Assembly (NCBI GenBank): GCA_023053575.1
Contig: JAKZAP010000007.1
Coordinates: forward strand, 22,531,464-22,595,463
Direction of reading: 5' to 3'
Source of the DNA: Branchinecta lynchi
Taxonomy: Eukaryota > Arthropoda > Branchiopoda > Anostraca > Branchinectidae
DNA: 64,000 nucleotides
Shown here: positions 28,461-41,272 of the stretch, in pieces
Numbering within the stretch: position 1 is the first letter of the stretch
How the letters are laid out: each line of letters opens with the position of its first letter
Notes under the pieces: generated by a model
The model's database searches: none
Seen by the model: only the letters and a program-made list of their open reading frames with translations
Told to the model about the DNA's origin: nothing
Made by a program: the position numbers and the translations under genes

Positions 28461-29060
28461 ACGAGGTTTATATGCATGATTGGATATTTAGATTTTAAAT
28501 ATATATACGAAAATTTCTAATATTATCCAACTAGAGGCGTCCCACCCTGGTCCCATCAAGGCAACCGGAGGACACAGAGACAAAAAATGGAGACGTCATG
28601 CCTGAAAAGGTATTAAGCGAACTGTGAGTTAGGACTTAGGACCACCAAATTACAAACGGGATTTGGCGAAGTCTGAGATAGGACCACCCATTTTCAAAAG
28701 GCAGTGACTCAAATGAGACTTTGGGCCAACCATTTTATAGAATTCTTTCCGATACATGTGACCCTCTTATTTTACTCTAAATCGCGAGCGTAATCTAGCT
28801 GCGCTCTTCCTGGGGCTTTCAAAATGTATGCTCAGGAGAGACAATCAGGATCCTTGCAATTCCTGTCAGGATTGTCGACACCATCGTCAGTTCCATAACG
28901 AAAAGTTTAGATTTTTCCATCATTTCACGCAAGGGAAGGGTTTTCCTGTTGGGAAAACGATACCGTGTATCCGCAGCGTGACGCCTCCTTCCCCCTTAGT
29001 TGGTCAGATCAGGTAAATTACAACCAGTTTTGCGAGGATTCGAATAAGCCTGAGAAGCTA
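28461..29060. other. Spacer without recognisable gene
   Basis: No motif-bearing ORF or repeat recognised. Confidence 0.4.
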
Positions 29061-29450
29061 TATCGCCGTGGCCCATCTGAAAGTACCCTAACTCGCAAGA
29101 AAGATTCCCTACAGCTCTCCCAGCATATCCAGATCCGGTCCTGTTCTATAAATGGTGGGCTTATGCTTGTCCTTCCCCCCCAAGTCCCTTTCCGATTCAT
29201 CGAATCCATGCGCGCCAGATTTCCGATACCCCTCCCCCCCCTCTCCCTCTAACTTCCCCAAAATTTCTGGATCAAGTCCAAAACCGAAACAAAGTTTAAA
29301 CCATCTGGGACATGTGCTCTCGTCCTTTATGAAGGTTCAGCTTAATGGATAATTCGTTCAAAAGTTACGCGTGTCACAAGGATTCAGATTCCTACTCCAT
29401 GAATCCCCCCCCCCCTAGATGCTCAAATTCGGGAAGTGACAATTGAATCT
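29060..29450 (-). mobile_element. Degenerate family-2-like fragment
   Basis: On the minus strand GGTACTTCCAG-like, CCGGATCTGG, G-run and GATGAAACTTG-like words appear in the order of family 2 but strongly diverged. Assignment is tentative. Confidence 0.35.
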
Positions 29451-29469
29451 TGTAAGGCACCTAATGACA

Positions 29470-30380
29470 AGTTTCACCGTCCTGGCCTATCTACAAATAC
29501 TTCGTTTTCGCGTGCCACAGAATTACCTGTGGGGATCCACAGGATACCCCTTCCAACAATATAATATATAATATATGTATGTTTCATCAAGGTCAGATAA
29601 CTCGTGCAAGAAAAATGCATGAATTCTCCTCCCTCCACCCCCACACAAATGATCGGCTCCGAGAAAAGAACTGCAAACAAACTGAAAGAAACCTCATTGA
29701 ATACTACCCCAAAATGAAGTGCCAAAACTCGATAGGCAAAAAGCTCGATTTCCAGGGTACTGAAATAGAGCTATATAAACAGAGCACTGAGCTTATCAGC
29801 CACTACAAAAATGAACGTTGAAGGCCAGTCGGAAGAGGAATACTGCAAAACAATGGAGAAATACTCTCGGCTGGGATTCATAGTTTGCCACCTACTAGCT
29901 ATGATGGTTGTGTCGTAGGGGCAGAACGTCTTCGAAGACTTCAGGTTGCACCACAACGAGCTGGCAAATTGCCAACCATCCATACTATAATCCACCTTGT
30001 ATGTTTAGGAATAGTTTGTCACACTGGTCTGTGCCACAAAGTTCTTGGATCAGCAAAGATTTTTGGCTTCCCTCCACGCACTATCTAATTTGCAAGTGAA
30101 CGACTTGGCCAATAGCAGACTATGAAGTAGTCATCGAATTTAGAAAGAGTAAATAATTTCCTTTTCGAGGAGATATTTGATCCTCAAGACTTTCTTGAGC
30201 TATTCGGCCAAGAAAACAGAGCAATTGGCTCTTTTAAACCTCCGCCAGATCACCGAGCAGCCAGACTGCTTCGTCAAATGAGAGGATCAACTTGGCACCC
30301 TTTTGAAATGTCTGTCCTCCGGCCTAGCTGATCTTCAACTGTTCTTGGAGGCTGGCGCCACCAACAGGTCACCGTGCAAT
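29470..30380. other. Spacer, possibly 5' part of a decayed LINE
   Basis: Many stops in all frames. No motif I can support before the reverse-transcriptase remnants that begin near 30380. Confidence 0.35.
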
Positions 30381-32100
30381 GAAGAACCTTTCACCAAGGA
30401 CGAGTTCAAGAAGAACACGAGCCGAGCTACCGAAGGCTGTCGGTCTCTGCCACGCTAGAAAAAAGGCATTGACTCGTCCTCCCGGCTTACAATCATAAGG
30501 CGTACAAGAGCCACGACGCAACAACTACCGCGAAACAAAAGTCACTGAAAGCTGTATCAGTCCCCATGCAACAAATAATTTTGCCAAGGTACTGTAAGAG
30601 AAGCCTCCAGTATCCTCCATGCTCGAAGACGTCCCCATGCCGAGACGATCACCATTGAACATATCTTCACCATTCTCAGACAATTGGCAAAAAAAAAGGC
30701 CCGGGAGTCATCCAAAATATTTATATGGCGTCAACTTCGAATCTGCGTTTGACTCACTCGATTCTTTGTGGCTGATCCCGAAACTGCATGCCTTCCAGGC
30801 CACCAAAGCTAATGAGCCTCTTCCGGGAACTGTATAGCGACTCCGAGAGCTCGCTCATAGTCAACCCCTCCGAGATCAATTGCAGTACAATAGCGTTAGA
30901 CAACGATGCGCAGCACCTCGTGAGCTGTTCAACTGTATGATTGACCACGTGACCACGTCCTTATCAACCGCTCGCGAAAACACTTACTGGAAGAGTGCTC
31001 TCGGATCTTGACTTCGACGTCGATGTCGCGGTGCCAGTGTTGCCTCTTGCCACCGCCACTTCAATCAGCCACGAAGAACCTTTTACCGAGGACGAGATCA
31101 TGAAAGACAGGAGCAGAGCTGCTGAATACTGCCGTACCTGCACTAAGTTCAACATCTGCTGAGATCCTACCAAACCACCTAGGCCCCCACAGTACACCCG
31201 AGGACACTCAAAGAAGCTGTTCAAACGGTCTGTCAGCACCAGGGCCAGAAAAAGCTTCTACACCAACAGAGATGTCAACCCCTAGAATGAACTGTCCGAA
31301 GCAATAGTCCCTTCCCTCGTTCCCAAAGCGTTCAACAAGGCACTAGACATAAAGTGGGCAACTAAAGACTGGAAGTATGAGTTGTAGCAGCTCATACCTA
31401 TTACCTAGTCCTCCTAATTCACACCTAAGCTCCCTCGTGAGTTAATTAGTGTAGTTCAGCAGAGCTTTGATGGAATCAAGGCATAGACTAATTCTCCCGG
31501 TTTACAACCACAACAAATAACATTGCCCTCAGTCCCCAACAAATTATTTGCCATGCCACTGTCTCAGCGAGCCTCCAGCATAGTCCATGCTCGAATATAT
31601 CCAAGCCTAGTAAGTAAGTAAGTAAGTAATTTATTTCTAACCCGCCATTTGAAAAGCGGAGTATGTAAAGCAAGATTGAAGAATTTAATAAAACACAACA
31701 ACAAACGTTCGACCACTGAACAGATCTTCCTAGTTTGAGTGTTCCTCGCGCCTTCAGGCAAAACAATAATACGGCCTGCGTTGTCTTCAAGTCTGCATTT
31801 GTGGCTGATCCCTAAAACTGCCTGTCTTCTAGCGAAGCTATCCAGCCTATTCCGGCTGTGTACGAGAGCTTATTAATGGCCAAAAGAAGAAATTCAATCC
31901 ATTCAAGATTAACAGTAATGTTAGAGAAGGATACGCAACAGTTGCTGGCCAGCAGAATGCTTTCCGATTTTTGCTTCTCCGACGACATCGCAACGGTTAG
32001 CGGAACCATGGAAGAGCTGAAAGTAGCCCTGGCCATCCTCGAGTCTGAATCAACCAAAGTTGGCTTCAAAATCAAACCCCGTAGGACAAAATAGCGGTAA
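30380..32100 (+). pseudogene. Broken LINE reverse transcriptase, two overlapping partial copies
   Basis: Reverse-transcriptase pieces appear in different frames. GVNFESAFDSLDSLWL (about 30728) resembles motif A. LFNCMIDHVTT (about 30925) resembles the segment after the GxxQG motif. FCFSDDIATVSGTMEEL (about 31970) carries the catalytic [FYL]xDD box, and VGFKIKPRRTK follows it. A second copy from about 31060 repeats EEPFTxDE and holds the C-terminal RGHSKKLFKRS and KSFYTNRDV segments of LINEs. Numerous stops and frame changes make it a pseudogene. A (TAAG)n retroposon is inserted at about 31610-31708. Confidence 0.7.
31610..31708 (-). mobile_element. Short retroposon with (TTAC)n tail
   Basis: (GTAA)n followed by GTAATTTATTTCTAACCCGCC interrupts the second LINE copy. 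A similar segment at 50418-50470 interrupts a family-1 element. On the minus strand this is a 3' end with ATAAATTACTTAC repeats, as in LINEs or SINEs with tetranucleotide tails. Confidence 0.6.
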
Positions 32101-33346
32101 TCAGCCGGGATAGTACCCCACTACCACCATCGGTCGACGTAAAAGACAAGAGGTCTAAAGCGGTCTGTCAATTCACACACTTTAGGTCATTATCTGCTCT
32201 ATTGGACCTCTTGATGTCCAAATCGCAACCATGTCAGCGACAGCCAATGCTGTCTTTGGCCCTCCGACAAAAGCGATACGATTCTGGGTAAATACAATGT
32301 CACCGTCACCAGTGTCATGCTCCACTCACCGGATCAAGACCAAAGGTTTCGAATGGATCACTAATTTTAATATTTGCTTCCGACAAATTCGGTCTTGTAG
32401 ATATTCGGTCTTCAACAGACTTCTGAAACATGTTTACTTTTAACATTTACAAACAGGTTAAGGCCAATGGTAATAATCGGAGAAGACCAAGTTCGTATTT
32501 GACAGTGCAAACCGGATACGCCAGCCGAATTTCAACAAGTTCAGATATATTCAGATATCCGTTTTGCGCTGTCAAATATTCAAATATAGATTCAGCATAC
32601 GGTTTACCATATAGCCTACGTCGTATCTCCTTCCTTCCTTACTTCTGCCCAACTTCCGGTTTCGGCCGGATTCCGACAAACTACTTGTCTGACAAAAAAC
32701 TAAAGCTCAAAAACGAATTCAGCATGTCTCCTTACCCTTACATCCAACCTCTAATCAACTTCAGATTAAACTTTTACTTTTAACAAATTTTCCGGTTTCA
32801 GCCGGATTCCGAACGATATATACATCCGGTGAGAAAATGATTGTCATATGCGAATTCAGCATGTCTTCTTACCCGCAAATATAACATCTTACAAAATTAA
32901 AATAAAACTTTTTCTTTTCACAAATTTTCCGTTTTGGGCCGGATTCCGGCCGAACTAATTGTCAGACGAGAAAATAAATTTCCTATTAGGACTCAGCGTG
33001 TCTCCTTGCCTTTTGATTGAACCCCTAATAAACTGCATATTAAACTTTTACTTTTCACAAATTTTCCGGTTTTAACCGGATTCCGGGTGAACTATTTGTC
33101 CGGCGAGAAAATAAATTTCATATTCGAATTCAGCATGTCTCCTTACCCCTAAATCAACTATCTCAATAGCTTTCAAAAAAATTGTTAGGCCCTTAATTTG
33201 AAACCCCTCCCCCACCCTCAAATCTAGGGCTACAGAGCCCATCTTCGAACTTGACCTGTAATTTGACCCAAAGGATCCTCCCACCGAGTTTCATCAAAAT
33301 GTCTCAATCCCTTCGAGAGTTGTCGTGCGGACAGACGGAGAAGTAC

Positions 33347-33660
33347 CAAACCCTAATCGACCGAACACCGAATACAAAGCAGCAACGGATAATTGTCCGA
33401 AACTTGTTCGCCCAAATACACATTCTACTGATGGGTACCTCAAGTCCTTTGTACCCTATTTCATACACCACTTTCATTCTATGTAGTAATTAGTATGGTA
33501 AATTGTATATATTAAGTGTCGACTGTGAATTTTAAACTTATTATCAAAATGTCTTTTATAGTGTTATTATATGTATCGGTGGTAAACTGTACGACGATCC
33601 AGTGCTAGCGAGTGAATTGTACGAGCTATTAAGGAAGTAAAAGATATTATTATTATTATT
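33347..33660 (+). mobile_element. Retroposon insertion ending in (ATT)n
   Basis: It lies inside the GACG microsatellite of a family-1 element. It ends GTAAAAGATATTATTATTAT, giving plus-strand polarity, and looks like a 5'-truncated LINE 3' end. No motif identifies the clade. Confidence 0.55.
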
Positions 33661-33726
33661 AGATAGACGGACAGACTGACAGACTGACAGACGGACAACT
33701 TTTGCGATGTCATAGGTATCCCTCAG

Positions 33727-35102
33727 CAGGGGCGTCGCAAGTGCATTTTCGGTGGGGGGTGCAGAGCAAAAATTTTACCGAATCTTTAAAATTTTTTTAC
33801 CGAATCCTAGAACTACGAATTTGAGCTTTAAATTATGGAACAGAGACGATTACGTAGGAAGAGTAACAATAAAGGGCACCATGAAAGACGATAAGCCAAC
33901 TATTAGGCAGCGCTCTGGCGAAGGCCACATGGAGAATATACTGCCGGACTTGATTGCAGTAACAGCTTCTACCTCTTATAGCCAATAGAAATCGTTTTTT
34001 TTGCTGTAGGCTAAAACTAACGGCTTCCCTTACAACTTTATCATTTACCGTTGATTAAACACCGAAACTCCAAGAAGTTCCCGAAAGCGGATGGAGCGAC
34101 GTTCCGGCAGCAGCAGTAACTGTAGCCCAGCCAATATACTACCCATAATCAGATAAAGTGAGCGCCGCAGGCGAAATTTTTTTTTGCTTTTAATTTTAAT
34201 CTTAACTTCCATCCAAATTCTAGCTTTTAATGTTTCGAAATCTCAATCCTAAAACTGGCTTGAAACCCCCGTTAAATGACGCGACGTTACACAAAATAGA
34301 GAATATTACGAAAAGTGCTGCAGGCGGAATTTTCGAAATATGTATGAATAGATATTGTTTTTGGAATCCAAAATAAAAGTAAGAATATCGATGATATCAT
34401 AGATCATCCCTTTTGTCTGCGACCAGTGCTTCACTCGACCTCTTCTGAGTTTCGAGGTTCGTGGTAACTTCCAGTTCCTGGCAATTATAACGAATAAATT
34501 ACCGAATTCCACTTATTATACCGAATAAGTTAGGCCGATAGCATGTTCGGGATTCTGTATAACTAGCGTATCCCGGTTATTATACCGAATTGTTTGGTAT
34601 CGAAAGACTACCGAACAATATTCATATTCGGTATACTTTTGTCGAAACTGGAACAAAGTCGGTATTAGTGGTTAACTTCCTAATCCTGGAAATTATACTG
34701 AATAAATTACCGAATCCTAATCATGATACCGAATAATTTTGAACCAATAGCTTATTCGGGGTTCTGTGTAACTACGGAATCTCCATAAATATACCGAATA
34801 GTTCCGGCATCTAAAAATAACCAAATGATTTTCAGTAAGTTCTCTCACCAAATTCGTGCTAACTACCGAATACTGGCAAATATACCGAATCCCGATCATT
34901 ATACCGAAGAGATTTATACAGATAGCCTATTTAGGATTCTATATAACTACCGAATCCCCGTAAATATATCGAACAGTTCTGCTATCGAAAAAATACCGAA
35001 CAATTTTAGTAAAATTTTGGGCCTCCGGCCCAAAATTTTACCGAATCTCAAAAAGGTGGGGGGGTGCTGCACCCCCCGCACCCCCCCCTTGCGACGCCCC
35101 TG
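33727..35102. mobile_element. Non-autonomous hAT transposon, 1376 bp
   Basis: The 15-bp perfect terminal inverted repeats CAGGGGCGTCGCAAG / CTTGCGACGCCCCTG are flanked by an exact 8-bp duplication TCCCTCAG (33719-33726 and 35103-35110). Both traits are diagnostic of hAT. The interior is made of repeated ACCGAATCC / ATTATACCGAATAA words and has no transposase. It interrupts a family-1 element, which gives its insertion order. Confidence 0.93.
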
Positions 35103-35162
35103 TCCCTCAGTTACGTTTTGGGATCCCAAAAAAATTGGCTTTTATTTCATGCTTTAGCTCGT

Positions 35163-36266
35163 TTTTGGGATCCCAAAACGTAAGTGGAGGGATACCTATG
35201 ACATCGCAAAAGTTGTCTGTCTGTACGTCCGTCCGTCCGTCCGTCTGTAAGCACGATAACTCTCGAAGGGAATGAGATATGTTGATGAAACTTGGTGTGA
35301 GGGTTCGTTGGATCATCAGACCAGTCGAGTTCGTAGATGGGCTTTGTAACCCTACATTTAGGGTGGGGTAGGGGGTCCAAATTAAGGGGCAAACAAAATA
35401 TTTTGAAACAGCTAATGTGATAGTCGATTACGGGGTAAGAAGGCATGCTAAACAAGATGGTGAAAACCATTTTGTCATCGGAAAAGTAGTTCGTCCGAAA
35501 TCCGGCCAAAACCGGAAAGTTTCTTAAAAATAAAAGTTGTATTTGAAGTTGATTAGATGTTTCAGATAGGGGTAAAAAGACATGCTGAACACGGTGGTGA
35601 AAACCATTTTTCCGACGGACAAGTAGTTCGCCCGGAATCCGGCCCAAACCGGAAAGTTTGTCAAAACTAAAAGTTTTATTTAGAGTTGAATAAATGTTCG
35701 ATTTAGGGCAAGAAGACATGCTGAACAGTTATGTGAAGACACTTTTCTACCCGGATATGTAATTCGACCGGAATCCGGCCAAAACCGGAAAACTGTTAAA
35801 AGTTAAAGTTTTATTTGTAGTTGATTAGATATCCGATTAAGGGGTTAGAAGAGATGTTGAATCCGTGTGTGACAATCATTTTTTACTCGAACATGCAGTT
35901 CGACCGGAATCCGGCTGGAGTCGGAAAATTTGTTATAAGTTAAATTTTTATTTGAAGTTGATTAGATGTTCGAGCTTTCTTTTTTCGCCGGACAAGTAGT
36001 TCTGGAGTTCGGCCGAAACCGGGAAATTGGCAGAATTGGAACGAAGTTTTCGTTAAAACAGATATAAGGGGTAAACACACATGCTGAATCCATATCTGAA
36101 CTTGCTTTTCTCAGATGATTAGCTATTTGGCCTTAATCTGTTTCTGAATCGTAATAGTAAAAATGACCAAGGAGTCTGGTGATGACTGGATCGGGCGAAA
36201 GCAAGACCCAGGTGTCTGGATCAGATATTGAATTTTTGGGATCCCATCGAAACCTTTGGTCTTGTT
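35163..36266 (+). mobile_element. Family-1 Helentron-like element, complete copy
   Basis: TTTTGGGATCCCAAAACG at 35163, GTCY tract at 35216-35246, conserved block, tandem core with GAATCCGGCCAAAACCGG, and the end GGGATCCCATCGAAACC...TTTGGTCTTGTT at 36266. It is arranged head to head with the element ending at 35131, 31 bp apart. Confidence 0.75.
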
Positions 36267-36531
36267 CAAATAAAAATGTGTATTTTTCGTCTTTTCTGGG
36301 TGATTTAATTTTTTTTTTTTTAATAACTTGGGATTTAGAGAAAATATAGTCGTTTTCGGAAAAAAATGCTGGATTTTCTTAGGTAGACCACCCAATTTCA
36401 ATTGATTCATGGGGATTTTCTGCAGTAGACCAATTGCAATTGGGTTCTGGCAATTTTGCGAGGTAGACCATCCTTTTCAAATGGGTCTGGGGCTCAGAAA
36501 GGACCACTCCCAGAAGGGTTGACGTCTCCTA

Positions 36532-37454
36532 TTTTGGGATCCCAATAGGTGGAGGTATACCTATGACTTTGCAAAAGTTGTCCGTCTGTCCGTCCGTGCG
36601 TCTGTCCGTCTGTGCGCGCTATAACTCTCGAAGGGAATGAGATATTTCGATTAAACTTAGTGCGAGGATTCATTGGGTCAAGAGTAATGTCAAGTTCATA
36701 GATGGGCTTTCTAGTCCTACATTGAGGGGTGGGGGAGGGGGTTCAAATTAAGGGACAAACAAAATATTTTTAAACAGCTAATATGATAGTCAATTATGGT
36801 ATGAGAAGGCATGCTGAGCACTATAGTAAAAGCCATTTTCTCGCCGGACAAGTAGTTCGTCGGGAATCCGGCAAAAACCGGAAAGTTGTTTAAAAGTAAA
36901 AGTTTTATTTGAAGTCGATTAAATGGTCGATTTTGGAGTAAGAAGACATGCTGAGCACGATGGTGAAAACCATTTTCTCGCCGGAGAACTAGTTCTCCGA
37001 GAATCCGGCCAAAACCGGAAAATTTGTTAAAAGCAAAAGTTTGATTAGATGACAGATTAAGGGATAAGAAGAGAGGCTGAGTCTTATATATGACAATCAT
37101 TTTTTACCCGGACATATAATTAGTCCGGAATCCGGTTCTAAATGGATTTTTTTTTTTAAGTCAAACTTGTATTCAAAATTGATTAGATGTTGTTTATAGG
37201 GATCTGACACTGGATTTGTTTCTGAATTTTCTTTTTTTGCTGGACTAATAGTTTGCTCGGAATTCGGGCGAAACCGGAAACTGACCGAAGTCTCGGTCAG
37301 TATCGTCAAAATAGACATGGCTTATAGAGGTATATCTGGACTTCGTGTTCTCTGATGATTAGCCTGGCGAAGACTGGATCTGGCGAAGACAAGACCCTGT
37401 TGTCTGAATCAAATATTAGATCTTTGGGATCCCATCGACACCTTTGGTCTTGTT
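36532..37454 (+). mobile_element. Family-1 Helentron-like element, complete copy
   Basis: Degenerate start TTTTGGGATCCCAATA, GTCC/GTCT tract at 36579-36612, conserved block, core units, and the end GATCCCATCGACACC...TTTGGTCTTGTT. It lies in the same orientation as, and about 265 bp after, the preceding copy. Confidence 0.72.
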
Positions 37455-37484
37455 TGTATATGTGTCCTCCTGAAGGCAACGCTC

Positions 37485-39200
37485 CCCAGCCGCGAAGAGC
37501 AACTTATTAGCCACATTTCAATCGTTAGAATACGTACGACTCCGAGGGTTCTACGTATTAGTACGATTGGCATCCCGGTATTCCCGTTCGCTGTTTTTCT
37601 TCTGTTAAATAATACAAAGGAGGAAGAAGAATCACAGCTGTTTTGATTATTTATTTTGGTTTATTTATATTTATTACTTCTTATTTAAACCCTAATTTCA
37701 AGATTGCCTGGTTCCAGTTTATTTGGCAGGCTGACGACAGTAAGGTCAGTCCACCACACAGATTTAAGATACCCTAGTCTAGACCAAATGCTGGGTATAT
37801 ACCTTAAATTGCAGCTTGGAGCAAAATAAGGATTTCTCTTCAGTATACAATATTTGGCATAGCCTTTGCCAAGCGCTGGTTACCTTATGCCAAACACTGA
37901 ATAGCTGCTGGCATCTTAGCTCTGCTACTTCACTGTAGGCGTACTCTCGCTGTTCCCCGAGGACTCGTCGGGGAATCGAAGAGAACGGCGAGAATAGAGG
38001 GTCACCTTAGTATACAATACTAAGCTGTCACCTTAGCTCCAGTCAACCACAAACCTCTGATTTTTGGGTACCCTATGCCAAACGCTGGATATGTCTAGTG
38101 TTTGGCATAGCCTATGCCTAACGCTGGATACACTATGCCAGATGCTGGATACTGTAACCCAGTAAAATATTGATGATTAGAATGAAGCTAAAATCAACCA
38201 ATCAGAACCCCTTTATATTGAGGTAGGTCAGGTTCAGGTTACCAACAGGTATCCAGCGTTTGGCATAGGGTATCCAGCGTGAGGCATAGGCTATGCCAAA
38301 TGCTAGAGATATCCAGCGTTTGGTATAAGGTATCCAAAAATCAGGGATTTGTGGTAGACTGCTTAGCTCTGAACTATTCACTATTGTCCTTAGTATGGAT
38401 GAACCCAAATTCTATTCTGGGTTATGCAGAGCCAATCAGATGGCTTGGTAGGTTTCATCAGCAGGCCAAGGAAATTAGCATCACCAGGGGTGCTACAGGT
38501 AGCGTCAAATCTTCAAACAATGTATACAACAGATATGTTAGCGAAGACTAGGTTCTTCCCGAAGTTTCCCTCTGGATAGCGGTCAATTCAAGGGGATGGA
38601 GTCTCATCCGGTAAAGTAAATAATTATAGGCCTTGGGGCTGTGACAGCCCCAAATATATAGCGTCAAATATTTAGCGTCAAAGCTCTACTTTGTTGGAAC
38701 CTGTAGAAACAACTTTTATTCCAAAGAACACAGTTTTAGAAGGAATGCTTGTTGTTGAGGACAAATACTTGAACTCGAGAAATCGTTTGTATTTTTAAGA
38801 TTGTCATGTGGCTAATAAGTTGCCCCAGAGTGACGACTGACTATCGTCAAAGGGGTGAGGTTCGGCAAATCAAATGATAAACCAGTGGTAGATAACCCGA
38901 AGAAGAAGAAGCTGAACTTAGCCAGGATTCCTGTCAACCAAGTCAGACGAAATCAAGATCTTCCAGCACCTATTTGCGATCCTGCGAGTGTGTGACCTGA
39001 TCGAAAAGGTCTAAGAAGCCAACAGCGCATAACAGTGGCGCTAGCAACACCTAGAATCCATTGACGAGGAAGAAGCCTGCATGGGCATTCAACCCTTTTG
39101 GCGGATTCTTAGAACATACTACTACCGAAGGAATTAAATATTAAAAATTTCTAGTAGCCTATAGCCTTGAACAGGCTGCTGCTACTATTCGGTTTACATC
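37485..39200 (+). repeat. Inverted segmental duplication, arm 1
   Basis: Blocks of this segment recur reverse-complemented and in opposite order at 57775-59695. These include 37485-37740 (AACCCTCGG / CGTACGACTCC words, near-identical over about 230 bp), 38400-38520, 38650-38830 and 39110-39190. The arms differ by MITE insertions. It could be two copies of one long repeat rather than a single inversion event. Confidence 0.7.
38040..38361. mobile_element. Palindromic hAT-type MITE family F, copy 1
   Basis: A 322-bp element with ends CAGTCAACCACAAACC and its near inverse, almost fully self-complementary through CAGCGTTTGGCATAG-type blocks. It is flanked by an exact 8-bp duplication CTTAGCTC (38032-38039, 38362-38369). 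Confidence 0.9.
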
Positions 39201-39299
39201 TGGTTTACATAAAAGGGTGAGTTTCCTAACAGCTTCACAGGAGACCTAATGCCAGATGAAGCCACACCGCAAACCAGTCTACGGATGAAATCCCTGTCA

Positions 39300-39995
39300 A
39301 AATCTAATCCAGTCTTGATATGTCAGGTATTGGATAACCATATACGTCTATCACATCTAATCCATCTAATGTGACAAACATCTGAACATCTGCGACGAAC
39401 AGGGAATGATCCGATTATCATCAACATCTATCATCAACGTCTCCCTTGCCGTTCCTCACTATGTCATGGACAAGAAGATCCTTGAGAGCGTTCAGCGGAG
39501 GGCTACAAAACTACCAACTAAATGTAAGAACCTCTCGTACCCTGAACGCCTCAAGAAACTCAAGCTGCCAACCCTGACGTACAGGAGGAAGCGCGGAGAT
39601 GCAATCCTGACCCACAAGCTGCTGGAGAATGGGGTCACACCATGGATTTTTAATAAGTCGCTCTCTAGCCACACCCGGGGCCACACCAAGAAGCTCCAGC
39701 AGCAAAGAAGCTCACAGAGAGAACGTTCCAACTTCTTCTCAACTCGTGCTGTTCCACTGTGGAATTCCCTTAGTGAAGAAACAGTTCAGTCCAAAACTGT
39801 TGACAACTTCAAAAAAGCAATTGATCGAGACTGGGCAGCGATGGAGTGGAAACTACACTGGGAGGCCAGTGGATCTACTCAACGGAACTAGACAACGCAC
39901 TTCCACCTCTATCACTCAACCGGCGAATCTACAGGATGTTCACCCAACCTTATTCGCCGGCCAGTGCGATTTAAGGTAATTAAGGTAATCATAAA
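39300..39995 (+). pseudogene. LINE (CR1/L2-like) reverse transcriptase C-terminus and 3' tail
   Basis: The 39406-39891 frame (161 codons) carries the characteristic C-terminal stretch of CR1/L2-type and related LINE proteins: LESVQRRATKLP, YPERLKKLKLPTLTYRRKRG, SSHTRGHTKKL, RERSNFFSTRAVPLWNSLSE and VDNFKKAIDRDW. The polymerase domain is absent, as expected of a 5'-truncated insertion. After the stop comes about 70 bp and a TTAAGGTAATTAAGGTAAT tail, the short direct-repeat 3' end typical of CR1-like elements. The frame is uninterrupted, so the insertion is fairly young. Confidence 0.82.
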
Positions 39996-41142
39996 AAAGG
40001 ACTCCCTTTCAGATTCGGAGGGGAATCAGTTTTTGCTGGTGTTGGTAGATTAATTTCGTCAACTTCCTATTTGTTTGTCGAAGAAAATTCATTCTGGAAG
40101 CATTCCCTGTCTTCTCGCAGTTTTTGGTACACAGAGTCTGCATAGAGTGACTCCCTCTGTTCTCGCCGCTCCCATAGATTCCCAGACTAGTCCTCGGAGA
40201 ATGGGGAGAATACTCCTCTAGTCATGGGTCCACTTCTAATAGGGGTAGAACATCTGCCCTTTGTCCCAGTCAGGAAAGAGAACAGAGAAGAGAGTTGGCC
40301 ATCAAAGCAACTTCTGCGTTCTGCAGATTCACTGAGCTTTCCCCATTCTCTATTCTAACAGAAGGAGAAAAAGAAGAATCGGCTTCATCTCAATAGTCAT
40401 GAAATGTAATATAAGAGAATTAAGATCACGAACCCAACTTCTATTTTCTTGATTCTTGATAATGTTACCCCCATGTTCCACCTCTAGCAGAATTTCTGTG
40501 GTCTTGTATTTGCTCTTCTCTTATATGCTATGGTGCATCCAAAATTAGGAAAAGTTGATAAAGAGGTTGAAGAAGCTTTATTCGTCTCTCACTTTAGCCA
40601 CAATTTAGCGATCAGTGCAGTGTCAGCTAGAATACTATTATAGCCCAATTCCTTCTTGTTTCAAAGTGTTGTGACATAATCAAGGAGGTTTGGTGGACTA
40701 TGCCAAATTCGTTTTCAGGGTCAATTAGGGTATAACAGTGCTAGTATCATGCCAGTACAAAAGATTTGCTAATCTTAATGTAGTTAGGCTAATTGCAAGA
40801 TTAAATCTTAACTCTGTAGCTACTAAGACGTAATGTGCACTTGCCAAAGAAAATTCTGGTTGTGCTCTGTTGCAAACATTTTCTAGACAGGTGCAGTACC
40901 GGACATAACTTAAATACCTAGCATTCATGCTCTAGCGTACCTTAAAACCAAATATCCATGCAATAACTCATCTTTGTCTTTTGTCATATTAATTTTTTTT
41001 TCTCATCTTCTTCTGAGATTCACACCCGTAAAAAAATAAACAAGCCTCAGATATAGTGGAGCACAGATCTGAAGAAAACGAATTAGAATCAGCTCTGCCA
41101 ATTTAACTAGTAGCGTGCTGTAATATTCAAATCCTGTTCCAG
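39996..41142. other. Spacer upstream of the exon pair
   Basis: No motif-bearing ORF. I searched for a Nudix box (GX5EX7REUXEE) and did not find one on either strand. Confidence 0.4.
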
Positions 41143-41272
41143 AGTGTTCTTCGACAGTGAATGCGGAATATTCCCGAAAACCGAGTTCGTCTTCGACCTT
41201 GAGCTGCCCCCTTCATTTACACCAAATAACGCCGGCAGAGAAGTCGAGAACCTCACACTTGTACCTGTTTCG
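41143..41272 (+). CDS. Exon of a thiamine-pyrophosphokinase-related Nudix-like protein
   Basis: A 130-nt open segment bounded by TTCCAG before 41143 and GTGAGT after 41272. It encodes VFFDSECGIFPKTEFVFDLE and continues ELPPSFTPNNAGREVENLT. The pattern G-x-F/L-P..E-F-V-Y/F-D-L-E-L-P followed by F-x-P-x-N...EVE is the region just after the Nudix box in the plant, fungal and invertebrate Nudix hydrolases related to thiamine pyrophosphokinase. Nudix enzymes hydrolyse nucleoside diphosphate derivatives. The upstream Nudix exon is not found here, so this may be a gene fragment or part of a gene with distant exons. Confidence 0.55.

Larger units (their letters stand above)
32336..35131 (-). mobile_element. 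Family-1 Helentron-like element with two nested insertions
   Basis: It runs from ACCAAAGGTTTCGAATGG at the left to TTTTGGGATCCCAAAA at 35116-35131. The tandem core covers about 32650-33160 and the conserved block about 33200-33330. The GACG microsatellite is split by an (ATT)n-tailed insertion (about 33347-33660), and the block behind it by a hAT element (33727-35102). Removing both leaves the standard family-1 order. Confidence 0.75.
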
